Assembly: GCA_035771165.1 (NCBI GenBank)
Contig: JAWNZC010000353.1
Location: 72,001-136,000, forward strand
Length of the DNA stretch: 64,000 nucleotides
Reading direction: 5' to 3'
Source: Paragorgia papillata
Taxonomy: Eukaryota > Cnidaria > Anthozoa > Scleralcyonacea > Coralliidae
Below the pieces are notes generated by a model. It was not told the DNA's origin, made no database searches, and saw only the letters and a program-made list of their open reading frames with translations. The translations under genes were made by a program, and so were the position numbers. Below, piece by piece: positions 45,250-58,324 of the stretch. How positions within the stretch are numbered: the stretch's first letter is position 1; each line of letters begins with the position of its first letter.

Positions 45250-46536
45250 TCCAACAAACGTTTGATATAATGATGAATTTCCCCTTGTTATACCAATTAA
45301 TTTTTTTTGAAATTTCCTCGCAGAAATCGCCGAAAATGCACTTCTGGGGCATGTGAAATTCAATTCGGGGGGCTTCGCGCCCTTGGTCCCCGGGGCCGGG
45401 GGGCCTTTTCAGTTTGTGCCAGGGGCACCCTAGTCCAAAGTTACGCCACTGGCTTACGTTAAAGCACAACATCATCTTGACTAAAAGGAAACTCGTCAAA
45501 CCAAAACTCGAAGGAAGTAAAAAGCAAGAGTCAAACTAGACTAGAAATACATAAACGCAACAACCCCTCGCCCGCTTTATATACATTTTTAACACAACAA
45601 CCCCCCCCCCCCCCCCCCGCGCGCCGCCGAAAACATCCCAGAAAATTAATTTGCGAAGTTCATCTCTTGTCATGTATTGACAGACCGAAAGGCGAAAGAA
45701 CATGCATAGTCAATATTAAAAAAAAACGAGATGAACTAAATGACAAATTCTCATTCAAAAACAGATATAAATAGTGGCCAAGAAAAGACACAATGCCAAC
45801 GACCTAGCGTCCAAAGACAATGCTAGACAAGATATTATTTATATTGATTTTCATTTTGAAGATTTGTTTCGTTTTAACTCTGCTAAACTGGTAAATACGA
45901 ATCTCGCTCCTACCGTTTTTAAACTTTCTTCTGCTCATATCACCACAAACACTGCCAATTCACTCTACTCTTTTCGGATTGTTTTTCTCGTTCGTGGTTT
46001 CTTACTTTTTTCGTTGTTGACAAATAAATATGAGAAGGCATCATTCAGTTCTCCTCATGATCTAAAAAGCCGTTTGTTTCAACATTTCTTCATCGTTCTC
46101 TTTCGAGTTAAGTAGAATACACCAGAGCAGAATTCTTTACCAGCTTTGAACAGTTTCAGGACACATCCTTGTTCTTTCAGATACATTTCGGTCGGCATCG
46201 TTTTCGGTCTTTATTGTATACATTTTTAGGCTTTTTTCAGTGGTTTTAAGTCATGTTTATTGTTGCCTATTCTCTGCTGTCTCTATTGCTGTCACATCTC
46301 TTCTCAGCCTTCTTTCTTTGGTCTTTTTCCATAGAAATGTTAATGTACATTTTAGCTGAAACCATTTTTTCTGGCAAATATTTCTTTCGTCATGATCGTG
46401 ATCGCTGAAAAATTGTATTTCGCAATCCAACCGAACTTATAATGATGATAATTTGCTGGCGTAAATTTAAATAATTTGAATAATTTAACGAGTCAGTTAC
46501 CAGTCTGCTATCCGAACTGCGCAAGTTGTGGATTTG

Positions 46537-46578
<42 letters not shown>

Positions 46579-46642
46579 AGTGAGTCCCCGTTTAGGGTGA
46601 AACCTCTGGTAGCGAAGACTTTAAGGTAAAACTATACTTCAT

Positions 46643-46685
<43 letters not shown>

Positions 46686-46971
46686 CAGCCGCTTTCAGTT
46701 GGTAGCAAAAACTTTTCGAGTTTCTTTGTTTATATCCTATCACTGTTAAATTTGTTTTCTATTCTGTGTGTCCTTGAATTATTTTAAACGTATCATATCC
46801 ATTGCATGTTTTTGCTTGCCAATGCCCGTTGTATTTTTTACCTGTGCCTGTGCTTAATTGATTTATTTCATAAATTAACTGATTATTTATAACTTAACTG
46901 ATTTATTAACTGATTACTTAACTGATTACTAACTGATTTATTACTGATTACTTAACTGATTTATTTCAAAG
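45250..46971. other. repeat-rich intergenic sequence
   Basis: GC-rich patch near 45360-45430. C18 homopolymer at 45601-45618 followed by GCGCGCCGCCG. (AT)n runs at 46539-46576 and 46649-46684. The segment between them (about 46595-46645) recurs inverted at about 53797-53845. A plus-strand ORF at 45774-46115 has no recognised domain. TAACTGATTA-type repeats occur at 46875-46960. Confidence 0.6.
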
Positions 46972-47742
46972 GAAGAAATCGTATTCCTTGGATAAATGGA
47001 ACAATTATTAATTTAATAAGAAAAAAGGATTCCATTTGTCAAAAACTTAAGATATCTCCATCTGCTCTTCTGCAAAGGAAGTTCAAGCGCATGCGCTCGG
47101 ATGTAAACTTGATGAAACCTGCAACAAGTTTGACAATATAGTAATTTCAGGAGACTTCAACTTCCCGAAGATCTCGTGGGCATCCCTGGAACTCCCTTCA
47201 GGCGTTAACGACCAATCGTTTGTTGAACTGTTAAATGATTACTTTCTAATTCAACATAATACGACCCCTACGCGTGGCAACAATGTACTTGACCTGGTAA
47301 TTTCGAGCATACCTGATCAAGTGAAGATAACGGATGTGTTGACTCCTGACGAAGTTGAAATATTCACTGATCATTGCATTGTCTCCTTCACACTCGCAAC
47401 TTCTATGAAAGCGCCGCCAAAGAGTCGTCGCTCCGTTTACGATTACAACAGTGGAGACTTTACAGGGTTACGGTCTGGTCTTTGCGCAGCGAATTTGTTA
47501 AGCTTAATATCAACTGACAGTGGTGACATAAACAGTGATTGGCAACGTTGAAAGGACCCTTTCTTGATGCGTGGCTAATTTTTTTCCAAGGAAAAAGCTC
47601 AAAGGAAGAAATCGTATTCCTTGGATAAATGGAACAATTATTAATTTAATAAGAAAAAAGGATTCCATTCGTCAAAAGCTTAAGATATCTCCATCTGCTC
47701 TTCTGCAAAGGAAGTTCAAGCGCATGCGCTCGGATGTAAACT
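46972..47742 (+). pseudogene. jockey/CR1-like LINE fragment: endonuclease C-terminal part and linker
   Basis: The centre (about 47120-47551) encodes the C-terminal half of an apurinic-type endonuclease: VISGDFNFPKISW, then NNVLDLVISS, then FTDHCIVSFTLA, matching the GDFN, LDL and DH motifs, ending at a stop. A 140-bp segment (RIPWING, then LQRKFKRMR) that normally follows the endonuclease appears on both sides, at 46972-47112 and 47603-47742, so the copy is rearranged as well as truncated. The N-terminal half is missing. Confidence 0.8.
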
Positions 47743-48190
47743 TATAAAACTTGTAAATAACAGACCAAATCTTGTTTCGTTTTTCGATTCAGTACGGCAG
47801 TTACTTTCCGAGGTTGAGGTGTGTTTGGAAACAAGAGACGGTGTAACTTTGTTCCTGAAAAGGTACTTGAACGTCGTCTGGGATGAAACATGCGAATCAC
47901 TTCCTGTTATAGTAGAAAGTTCAAGCGAGTAAGATGAACCAGGGGTCGTAGTATTTAATAACGATATACGAACAGTGACTAGCAACTTAAGAATCACTTT
48001 GAAGCAGCTGCTGAAGAACAAGAAGAACGGTATGCACAGGAACGGCCGATATATAACGTCGAGAGACAATCCACCTCAGGAAGCAGGGGCAGACCAAAAT
48101 ACATAATATCAAGACATCAAATTGTTTATCTCCGAGAGCTTCACTAGTACTTTCCATAGACGAAAATACCTAATGTGTTGGGGGTTAAAG
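47743..48190 (+). mobile_element. unidentified transposon-like fragment fused to LINE debris
   Basis: The plus strand at about 48000-48145 reads EQEERYAQERPIYNVE, then SRGRPKYIISRHQIVYLREL before a stop. The GRPKxxIS...L pattern resembles the N-terminal helix-turn-helix lead-in of an integrase-like element seen in cnidarian and fish genomes, from memory. The upstream part (VSFFDSVRQLLSEVE) may belong to the same element. Decayed. Confidence 0.4.
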
Positions 48191-50699
48191 TTACACAGTC
48201 TCCTGCATTGAAAAACGAAACGAGATTTGGTCTGTTATTTAAACCCCTTCTCCGACTGTTTGACATTTCGGAAAGAAATATAATACTACGACTCTTCCCG
48301 CGGATTCCCACCAGTTTTTCGCGGCCAGAGAAATAGGATCGAAAATCGCGCTAAGGATAATAATTATCGTCAAAGTGAAGTTTGTCATGAAGTGCAAGTA
48401 TACGTCACTAAACTAAAGTAAATACCACATTGGAATCTGAACGTTTATAATATCTTACGGCATTTTTGTAAGTTACCTTCTATACAGGACTTTAGAATAT
48501 CATAATTGACAAGTTTACGTCAGATCGTGAGCCCCACCATGTAAGTTTATCATATAAAATGAATACTTCATGAATATTTAAAATTTAAAATGTAGTCTGA
48601 TTCGGCGCTCCATGCATAGGCGGCCGTACGGGCCCCTAGCGTGGGCCGGGCCCCATGGCAGTTGCCCCGCGCCCCAGGGCAGTTGCTCCGCCTACCCCCT
48701 CCTTCGTTAGCAAAGAATTCGAATAATTGATGCGCGAAAATGAAATTCAACAATGTCAAGTCAGCGCCGTATCACCCGGCGATGGAGGTGAAAAGGGCTC
48801 TCTAAACTTTCAAGAATTAGACCGTTACCGACCAATAGCCAGCCAGCTCAGTTAAAGTGGAGAATAAAAAAATGCAATCACATCTAACGCTGTTACATCC
48901 TTATATCGACAGAACGATGCGACTTGCCAAAAGTAGACAGAAGATTCAATGCCTATATATTGGGGATGATTTCCTAGTGCGGCAACATGCAATTCCAAAA
49001 CTGATCCATTATCGTCAAAAGTAATGTTAAATGACAATATTGTAGTACGACGACCTTAAAACAAGACATCACGGAACCTCGTACCCAGGGTATTTTCTAC
49101 GCTCTCCATAAGACCCTCGGTACGAGGTTGGACGTCACGTCGGATTCCCAACAAATTTCAAAATGTTTTCATGGGCAGAAATTTTGATCCAATTTTATAC
49201 GAGCAGTCATTGGGCGCGAGATGTAGGTTTAAGGGAATTGCGCAAACTATACGCACTGACCAGGCGAATCCATTTTCTTTTTGTTCTCACGGTTGCTCGC
49301 TTGTAGTTTGATTAAAATGGATTACAAGAGATAAGAAATAACGATACATCTAGGCTAACGCTTTCATGATCCTTTGTGTTTTCTTTAAATTTTGCGTGAG
49401 TTTTAGCGTTCTTTCGCACGTTTCTACAAGGACTATCTTATAAATTCCTTTTATACAACGTTCTTCCCGCCTCCTGTCTTCGTCTTTATTATTTAGGGTA
49501 AGTACTTCCAAGATTTGCCAAAAATGTTGGTGCCGCAACTCTTGTCGTTGTTTATTTTCCTCCAGAAATGAGCGTGAAAAATCATGCACCATACCTCCGT
49601 CTGATATCTCTTCTGCGTTTCTCGATTCCTTCGCGCGCTTACTTTTCACTTTCTCCGCGATATCGAATAAAATCATCTATCCCGGCGTTAAACACTACGG
49701 CTATTTTAAATAGCCAATCAAAAGGATATTTAGACAATGGAAAATCCGATCAATATGCTCAGCGGTGATGTTTAAGAAGAGTGGTAGAAATACAAGAAAA
49801 AGGACACAATTTGATGCGGTTTTTTGTTTTGTTTTTGCTTTTAATTTGCAAGCGTCGAACAACTTAAAGGATGAGTGTCCAGCTAATGCATTGCAGCGCG
49901 CAATGTTTTCATACGGGAAAATATATTAAGTTTGTCATGATATTATAAGCTTCCAAAAGTCGTTTGAAACGATTTCTAGCGCTAGCGATGTCTCACTCAG
50001 AATTTGTCGAAAATAATTATAAACGACACTCCACGAATCTGTCAGCGTGTTCTATTCGCAACGGCTTTAATTACAACGGCCTTTCAAGTACATATTTCGT
50101 ACTTTACAGATTGTGCATAACAGTGATAACACTTCTGTATGCTGTATACATGCTCCACGTTTCTGACGTATTTCTGTTCGTCTGCTCATATCATAGAATA
50201 TATATAGGGAATAAAAGGATCTTGTAGGCTTTCCTAGGAAACTACACATGTCGAAGAGAAATATATTAATACATTTGACGCTCCGCGTGAAATTGACATT
50301 TGTCTTTGTCTAAGAACTCAAAAATATTTGGAGGGCCTTCACTCTTGTGTTACTGCAGCCTATTCGAAGGGAAAGGAGCCTACAACTACAAACAAAACAC
50401 TGCGATAAATGGCAGTATTGCATTTGAAAATTAAACGCCAGAGAACAAGAGCGCCTAATCAAAACAAATCCTAATCGAAGATGCAATCCAACAGGTGATC
50501 CTCTTGTAAACAACTAACAGCAGTATATGAATGTGACTTACTGAAATGACAAAACTTTGAGTCTAGCTAGGTCTTATTAAATGGCATATAATTTAGTGTC
50601 TACGTTTGGTTACGAACTCTTGTCTGTCCTTCGTTTGGTTTTGTAAGAAACACCGATCGACGAATGCTTGCCTCGAAATACAACTCCACGACCCTCTGG
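48191..50699. other. intergenic, only weak ORFs
   Basis: A GC-rich patch GGGCCGGGCCCC lies near 48640. Inverted phrases CCTCGTACCCAGGG / CCCTCGGTACGAGG at about 49077-49126 resemble text near 32835. The minus-strand ORF at 49350-49676 is listed separately. Otherwise nothing is recognised. Confidence 0.45.
49350..49676 (-). CDS. hypothetical charged ORF
   Basis: A 108-codon minus-strand ORF rich in Lys, Arg and Glu, with a likely helical or coiled stretch (FLEENKQRQELRHQHFWQ). The composition resembles the C-terminal part of Myb/SANT-like genes derived from Harbinger transposons, but no motif proves it. No splice evidence was found. Confidence 0.25.
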   Translation of the reverse strand: MILFDIAEKVKSKRAKESRNAEEISDGGMVHDFSRSFLEENKQRQELRHQHFWQILEVLTLNNKDEDRRREERCIKGIYKIVLVETCERTLKLTQNLKKTQRIMKALA

Positions 50700-52880
50700 G
50701 TGTAATCAAATGTAAAACGCATGATCCGGGAGAGCCGCGAACTATTCTTTGCTTCCATTGAAAATGACTTGCATTCTAACCCCAAACGCTTTTGGTCAAT
50801 TCTTAAGAGCAAATCTAAACTGAGGAATATCCCAGATCTGATCTCTATGGCATGCTCAGACGAATGCAAAACAACCGGCGTCAGGCAGAGAACACTTGCC
50901 AATAACCCAAAGAAGATTGCAAATCTATTCAACCGATACTTTGCGTCCGTCTTTACAACCAATTTACCAACTGGATCACCTGACAACAGCCAACAAGATC
51001 CGCCTGGGGTGATATTAAAAGACGTGACTCTCACCACCAGTGAGGTTTTGCGCGTTTTAAACAACGTGGACATCAATAAAAACGACAGGACCAGATGAAA
51101 TTCCTGCCAGGATTCTGAGAGAGTCCACTGATGAAATCGCACCATCATTATGCGAACTATTTAATAAATCACTTTGCATGGGTGTTCTGCCGGAGGAATG
51201 GAAATTCGCTAACGTTGTCCCCCGTATACAAGAAGGGAAAGAGAGATTATGCGGAAAACTATAGGCACATATCACTACACTACCTATCGTGTCTAAAATA
51301 TTGGAACGTTGTGTCTTCAATGCGATTAAAGCACGTGTATACAGTCTGATTGCTGCATGTCAGCACGGCTTCGTCGCTAATAAATCCTGTGTTACGCAAT
51401 TAATCGAGGTCCTTGACTACATCGGTTCCCAGTTTGACAGCGGAGGTCAAACCGACGTCATCCTTCTTGACATGTCAAAGCGTTTGACAAAGTAAGCCAT
51501 CAGAGGCTGGTCGAAAAACTTCGTCAATACGGTTTTGGTGGAAATATTTTACAATGGTTCCAGTCCTACTTGTATAACCGCCGACAAAGAGTCACTGTTC
51601 TTGGCGCCACTTCAAACATTCTTCCAGTCACCTCTGGTGTGCCTCAGGGCTCAATCCTAGGTCCGATGTTGTTTTTATTGTATGCCAATCGCTTACCTGA
51701 TGCTGTTATCGCCAGTCAAGTAGCCGCCTTTGCGGACGACACGAAGATATACAAGATGATAAAATCTTCTGATGATGCCTCGTGTCTGCAGAACGACTTG
51801 AACAACCTCGACTCTTGGTCATCTTCAGCCGGAATTTTATTCAACGACACTAAATGTAAAACTCTGCGGATAACATGGAAACTAAAACCTGTCGTGACAG
51901 ATTATAGACTGAAGGGCACGCCATTGGTTGAGACCAGAGGGGAAAAGTATCTTGGGGTTTGGATCACAAGCAACTTGTCTTGGTCCAAGCAAGTTTCGGA
52001 ACAATGTTCTAAAGCCAACCGAACGCTGGGCAAAATCAGAAGGAATACAAGGCATATCCGCAGCACCCAAGTGAGACGGACAATTTACCTTGCGTTGGCG
52101 CGCCCTCATCTGGGATACGCTACTCAAGTCTGGGCTCCCCAGTCCAAAGACCTTATAATGCAAATTGAAAGAATACAGAGACGCGCATCGAAATATATAC
52201 TGAACTTACCTTTTCTTGTGACCAATCCTATAAAGAACGACTTATTAACCTTGATCTTCTATCATTATGTTATTGGCATGAATACTTGGACATGGTTTTT
52301 TTTTTTCAAAGCAACCAAAGGCTTAATAAATCTGAATCCTACTGTAATCCCTTCTGTGGTCCGCTGTTCAAAACCTTCTCGATCAAATTCTAACTCTAAC
52401 TCTGTCCACTTCATCATTTGTAAATGCAGAACTACCACTTTCCAGAGATCATACTTCAACAGAACTACAAGAATATGGAACACGCTCGTTAACGAACATA
52501 CCAATATTAATTTCAATGCACTAGAACTGGCAACATTTAGATCTCTGATGCTCAGCTACTACTTTACTGCTCTTGTGAATACCTATAACCCTGACGATCC
52601 ACGTTCTTTCAAAACTATATGTCCAAATTGTAATAATTCTCGTTAGTCTTACCCGCAGCATTACTTGCTGTTTTTAGTATTTATTTCTATATTGCATGTA
52701 TGTTGTATATTGTGTAACTTAACTTTACTTAACTTTTATATTTTTGGGCCCGCAGTAATTGGCCTTCACGCTGTTGCGGTGACCCTGCCATAGGTTTAAA
52801 TTTGTGTTTATTTTGTGATACCATATATACATGTATTTATAGTCGAGTCTATGGCGAAGCTAATAAAATAAAATAAAATA
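50700..52880 (+). pseudogene. jockey/CR1-like LINE reverse transcriptase, frameshifted
   Basis: Plus-strand frames give, in order: a pre-RT linker (FWSILKSKSKLRNIPD), TGPDEIPARIL and PEEWKFANVV, then SKILERCVFNAI with QHGFVANKSC, LLDMSK / AFDKVSHQ (1-nt deletion between), TSGVPQGSILGP, and the catalytic FADD at 51729-51740. Thumb and C-terminal regions run to a stop at 52646. At least four frameshifts (near 51084, 51222, 51283, 51480) disable it, and another near 52250 is compensated by an extra T in the 11-T run at 52296. The 3' end is a short (AATAA)n-type tail (52861-52880), typical of LINEs. The endonuclease is missing here. Confidence 0.9.
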
Positions 52881-53784
52881 AGTAATAGTTTTCTTATTGT
52901 AAAACCACTTGTGACTTAACGTAGCTTGTTTATAATTTGGCATAAAAATTGGAAAATTAACAATGTTCTTTCTGTAAAACATGCATACAAATGCTGTTGA
53001 AATATTTATTAACATGTAGGTGAAAACAGTTTCGCAGCACGTCAGATTTCGAAATGAAAAATTGTTGTTTTTTTATATTATAAGGGAAATGAGTATAGCC
53101 GTGGCAGCGAGCCAGGCAGTTGTTCGAATAGTTTCCAACCAATTCAATGTCTTTTGGAAAATGCAAATATTTTTAGATGCTCAAGCAATGTCCTTTGTAA
53201 ACATGGGAAGAAAAAACCTAATATTTTTATAATATTTTGATGCCTGCTTCAGCCTGGTGGTAACATCGTCGGTTGGCATTCGAGTGTGATCGAGTTCAAA
53301 CCCTGGCTGCGACATGCAATTTTGTTTATCTCAATATCCTTTACGAAATATCATCATTAATTTTTTCTTTATTACCTTTTTCTTTAAAAAATTAGAGTTA
53401 AACAGTTTTCTATTTCAAATATTCTACTAGAATTAAAACTATATTTTGATCGTTCTGACAAGAGTGGCTATCTCTAGGCCCCCAGTAGAAAAGTGCAAAA
53501 GGGGGTTGCATTAACGTTTTTTAATCAGGGAATATTTACAAAAATTTATGTAGAAGTGGGCGATGGGTTGTTGCTTTAAGTATTTCTAGTACCCTTTTAA
53601 CCACCATCACCCCACGGATCACCGACATGGTCTCCGTTGATTATTACATATAAATAAACATTTGTATATATATATACAAATGGAAGCGCCAACATGGGTA
53701 CAATCCCCGACCGGAGTTACCGCCCACCCTGTCACGATTCGCGAGGCCTGCTTCGCCAAGCATATAAATGACACTAAACATATA
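52881..53784. other. intergenic, SINE-like and dispersed repeats
   Basis: At 53251-53312 the plus strand resembles a degenerate tRNA-derived head (CCTGGTGGTAACATCG, then GATCGAGTTCAAACCC). The phrase GGGGGTTGCATTAACGTTTT at about 53502 and TTGTTGCTTTAAGTATTTCTAGTA at 53568-53592 are inverted copies of the repeat near 42725 and 45538. No gene. Confidence 0.5.
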
Positions 53785-53994
53785 TATATATATATATACA
53801 AAGTATAAAGTATAGTTTTACCTTAAAGTCTTCGCTACCAGAGGTAAAACTATACTTTACACTTTGTATTTTGCTCTATCTATATGGTATTGAGCACTCT
53901 CTAACATTTCGTGAACCATTACTCACTTATATGTATATATATATATATATATAAGACAAGAGGATAAACTTCGGTTACTTCATTAAAATTTTAT

Positions 53995-54048
53995 TCACTA
54001 CAAATTTGTTTCGTGTGGCAAGCAAAGCTTGCCACACTCATCAGGTGA
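53995..54048 (-). ncRNA. type I hammerhead ribozyme (minus strand)
   Basis: Sequence-identical to the plus-strand ribozyme at 54093-54146: CTGATGA (complement of 54038-54044), 11-bp stem II, GAAA, 3-bp helix III with an AATT loop, GUA cleavage triplet and TCAC/GTGA helix I. All canonical core positions are intact. Confidence 0.85.
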
Positions 54049-54092
54049 TTATCGCGTCTACGAGAACTAGCTACGAGAACCAGACGCGATAA

Positions 54093-54146
54093 TCACCTGA
54101 TGAGTGTGGCAAGCTTTGCTTGCCACACGAAACAAATTTGTAGTGA
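54093..54146 (+). ncRNA. type I hammerhead ribozyme (plus strand)
   Basis: Core CTGATGA (54097-54103), an uninterrupted 11-bp stem II (54104-54114 with 54118-54128, loop TTT), GAA (54129-54131), helix III ACA/TGT (54132-54134 with 54139-54141) closed by AATT, the cleavage triplet GTA with the cut after A54142, and helix I TCAC (54093-54096) with GTGA (54143-54146). Two more pairs (AT with AT) follow after an A-A mismatch. A very short palindromic helix III is characteristic of hammerheads in Penelope-like elements, which may work as dimers. Self-cleavage is inferred, not seen. Confidence 0.88.
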
Positions 54147-56953
54147 ATAAAATGTTAATGAAGTAACTGAAGTTTATCCTCTTGTCTTATTCCGCTCTAC
54201 CTCGGTATTGAGCACTCTATTCATATGTTTTCAAACTTGCTACTTATATATATATATATATATATATTCAGATCGTTCAAACTGATTCGCCTTTCAATAC
54301 GCGTGTAAAGATGACTACACGCGTGTCGAGGTTAGCACCGTCACTGGCTACTCCCGGGCTCGGGGATTAACCATTTACATGAAAAATCAAATAAACCTAA
54401 TCTTATTTAGATGGGGGGAATATCGAGTTCATTTTGACCTATCTGTCTTTTAGCTGCAATATAATCCTTGCAAAACTGACCATGTTTGGTTTAAAGTATA
54501 GCGGAATGTAATATATCAAGCCCGGATGTGTTGTTCTGGTTTCCAAAAAATCATACGAGTCCTTTTACTAAATATTCCTCACTAAGGATTGTTGAAAATT
54601 ACCTGTGAACAAATGTAATCCAAAAATAGTAGTCAGGCAGATAGTCGTACCAAAATATGTGAATACTTACGGTAACGTGGAGCAATTCAATTTTATTGTA
54701 GAACTGTAGTTTTAGACATAAACAATTTCTGTATGTTGGACATTCTGAAATTACTTGAGTGATTAATCCAACAGCATTTTCCTGAGTATTGTAGTCGAAT
54801 AAATTTCCAAAATTACCGAGAAAATTTGAGCCCTCAGTGTTTTGACCACCGCGGCAATAGGACTTCAAGTAGTGTAACTAAAATGCATCCTGGCTTGCAT
54901 GCACGCAGTGTCAAACAAGGGTTGTTTTTCTTTTTTGAGAAATATTACGAAAATAGTGACAATCACGTGAAATTAATTATGTCTTTCAACTGATTTAACT
55001 GCTTAACATACTTAATCTCATCTATCTCGTGTTTAAACTGTTTCACGTGCCTATAATATAGAAGGAGGCCTTGGGATTTTCACTATTGCGGAATCAGTCC
55101 TGTTTTTCATGCTGTATTTCTTTAATTTTGCAGCTTCGGTGGGGTGTTTTGATCTATCCATTCAAGCAGTTTTGGTCTTCCTTTAATTTTTTACGCTACT
55201 GCGTTTTACGATTTTTTTGGCGGTATTGCGGTTCGGAGTACCAATGCCATGGCCAGAAATCGAGGACACTATGGCGGAATCAGACGGACAAGCATGCGCG
55301 TAAGGTTCACAAAAAATAAATTCAAGATGGCGGATTGTAATAGATTTGATAGGGAAAAATTGACAATATACATTTTCAAGTACATGCGATTGAAAATTCC
55401 AACATGTGTACGTCTAAGACATCGTCAAATTATGCAAGTATTACCCACAGCAAATTTCGTAACAACTCATCTAGCCTAAATATGTTCCCTAGACGCTTAT
55501 ATTTATCTCTTACCTCTGTATACTGGCGTCTGTTAAATCCCTAGGATTTGTTGAAGTACGCTTTTCTCAGCGACAATTTTCCCTAGATATGGTCGGTTTG
55601 TCTCACATGTGCACGTCTGAATACATTGATCGAGACCGATACTTTGTTTTGCCAAACTTTTAAAGACATTTCTACATCTAAGAACATGTTCCCAAATGGC
55701 TTGAAATATACAGTTTTAGAGCTGCAATTTAATCCATCAAGCACCAAGATGATTACCAAAGTTAGCGTAAACAATCCAAATTTTGCTTGATAACTTGGGT
55801 TCTTGTCCGCCATTTCTTATGGAGCTGTTGCTAGGTTGCCAGGGTCTTAACCGCTGTTATTATTATTCAATGTGACTGTGGATTCAGAAATAATAACCGA
55901 AATTTATCCGGCATTGACCGGCAATTATTGTGAGTATGAGTGTACAGGCCTGTCTAGACGATTAAACGTTTTGTAATTTGATATTTGGGTAATAAATGGG
56001 TCAATAAGACATTTTAGCGAATAACTCTACTTTAATTTGTTGTTATAGACTTGTGTTTATAGCCGAAATTGTCGATATTTAGCCATCAGAATCTTCAAAT
56101 TAATATTTCCATCGAAATCTGAGCCCACAGGCCACTGCCGCTGGCTGTCCTCGATTTCTGGCCATGCCTCATTCAATATAGTGCGCCGTTCTGCTGTTCA
56201 GTATTCACAAAGCTCAAATGCAGTGGCCTAAAACTAAAAATGATAGTTCGTAACAGTCCGAACAATCTTTCAAAGCTATATTCTATTTTTATATAATCGT
56301 CCCAATCGCTCAGTGCTCAAGTAGATTACGTGTAGCTGCTCCACTCAAAAGGACAACATTAGCGCAAACAGTTAAAATGATACTATGACTATGTCGTTTC
56401 CACCAAGCGCATAACTTTGCACGTGTAGGTATAATTCCAGTCATTTTTGTTCGAGTAAGTAATGAATTGGGTGTGAGACATGTTTCGGCTGCATCTAAGT
56501 TGAAGCAGCAACTCTAGGAACGATTTTTAGATGTACTACTCCAAGTGATGGAACAATTTTAAAATGTGGAGCGCGGTCCGTAAAAATGGCACATGCATGG
56601 AGCACCACCCGTAAAAATGTGCAAGGTCCTTAAAAATCGCACGTACACGGCGGCTTGTAAAAACGGAACATAAAACACGGGTGAAAATCGCATGTTGAGG
56701 TTGCAAAGACGACGCGAGAGCTGTTAAAGTTGCACAAAATTTTTTGAAAAATCCAATTAGTTCGTAGAGTTCTTGAGGATTTCTTTTAGGAAACGAGTAC
56801 AAAACCTATTTTTCATACTGTTTAGCCTAGTGCCATATATAGTCACAAATGGATTTTTTTGCCAAAGTTTGTCGCCTTATCTAGCCGCTATACCGTGGTC
56901 CAGAACGTCGACAGTTTGATAAAAAAGTTGCGTCGCGGCGGTCGCGCGCTAAT

Positions 56954-56969
56954 CTTATTATTATTATTA

Positions 56970-57004
<35 letters not shown>
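56954..57004. repeat. (TTA)n microsatellite
   Basis: About sixteen TTA trinucleotides with one TCA interruption. Confidence 0.95.
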
Positions 57005-58324
57005 TTGCTTATTAAATAAAAATAATTACATTGCAGCCATAGGCTGAATTGCGTAATTACACTTAAAATAGTTAATTTAAAATATAGAATGACCTAAGTT
57101 ATTGAGTTAAAATACAATATATAAAAATAGATTTAGTACTACGACAAATCTGAATTACGACACGAGTACATAATGAAACTGTTCTTAAAACGATTTGTCT
57201 CCCATTTTGGTAGTATGAATTTCCGAGGGTGTCTGATATTATACTCGGTTGTACATTTTTCAGGAAGCAGATCGTGAAGACGATGTTCACTATTGTTAAC
57301 GATAGTGTTAAACATTTTTGTGCATATTTGGCTGTGATGATTTGAGAGGGATTCGAAATGCTATGGCGATTCGCTAATGCAAGGAAATCGCTTGTGCGGG
57401 AACCGCATATTAACTGGAAAACAAATTATTCAGTTTAGACTATTCAGGCGCCATTTTCGAATAAGTATGCGCTGGCTACACAATGATATCAATGGCATCT
57501 GGGAAAGCTAGCAATCGCTCCAATGGTCTTGTGGCCCGAGTCAATATATCGACGTCCGTTATATGATAACCCAGGCTAGCCTTCTTCGCTATATAGGCTA
57601 AGATATATCTGACTCTCCGGGAATCTTATCGGATTGCAATAGCCTCAAACGCGCAGGCTGATGCGACTCTCCCACATGTATTTCCATATAATATTGTGCC
57701 TAACACTGAAACACGGTTAATATTTGCAGTGACTGAAGCGTTATTAAATTAAACTTCGTACTAGACCAGTTAGATATCCCGTTATCACAGGACGAAAATG
57801 AAAATTTAAGGACCTTTCTGTCTAATTAAATTTACTTAAAGTTAATGTACAAAATTTATGAGGATTTCATAAAGTTTTAAAGCCAATTAAAGTTCGACGG
57901 TCACTAAATTCTACTTTAGTTGATGTTTAAGGCTGATTTAAGTACACGGAGCTTTAAGTTGCTTTCAGCTCTCACTTAAATGAAACTTAAGTTATATCAC
58001 CACAAATAAGTAAGTTTCCGGAGTTAATAAATGCACTTAAAGCTTGACACATATGCATGTGATAACATTTAAGCGTTTTAAGTGGCACTTTAATAAATCC
58101 ACTGAAACTCAATCTCGGTCTTGAAAACCTCTGATCAGTCCCACATGTGTATTTGTTGAGCTTCTGTACACCAGCAGAGAGAAGGTGGGCCTTCTTCATT
58201 CATTCCAGTGCAGAGAATTTATTCACAATTTGCCTATGCTAAAGTTGCAAACAGTAGCAGCATTGCTGTATCTCCTATTCTGCGAAAAACATTCCTATAG
58301 TTAAATTCTGTACATACTGTATTT

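Larger units (their letters stand above)
53945..54190. mobile_element. palindromic PLE-derived repeat carrying two hammerhead ribozymes
   Basis: Left arm 53954-54060 and right arm 54083-54188 are near-perfect inverted copies, from AAGACAAGAGGATAAACTTC through the hammerhead to GATTATCGCGTCT, with a spacer of about 20 bp (ACGAGAACTAGCTACGAGAA). (AT)n runs flank it at 53935-53952 and 54242-54267, and GTATTGAGCACTCT recurs on both sides. This is the organisation expected of back-to-back PLE ends. Confidence 0.85.

Noticed and set aside
50600..51148. 182-codon minus-strand ORF
   Set aside because: It is the antisense shadow of the LINE reverse transcriptase.
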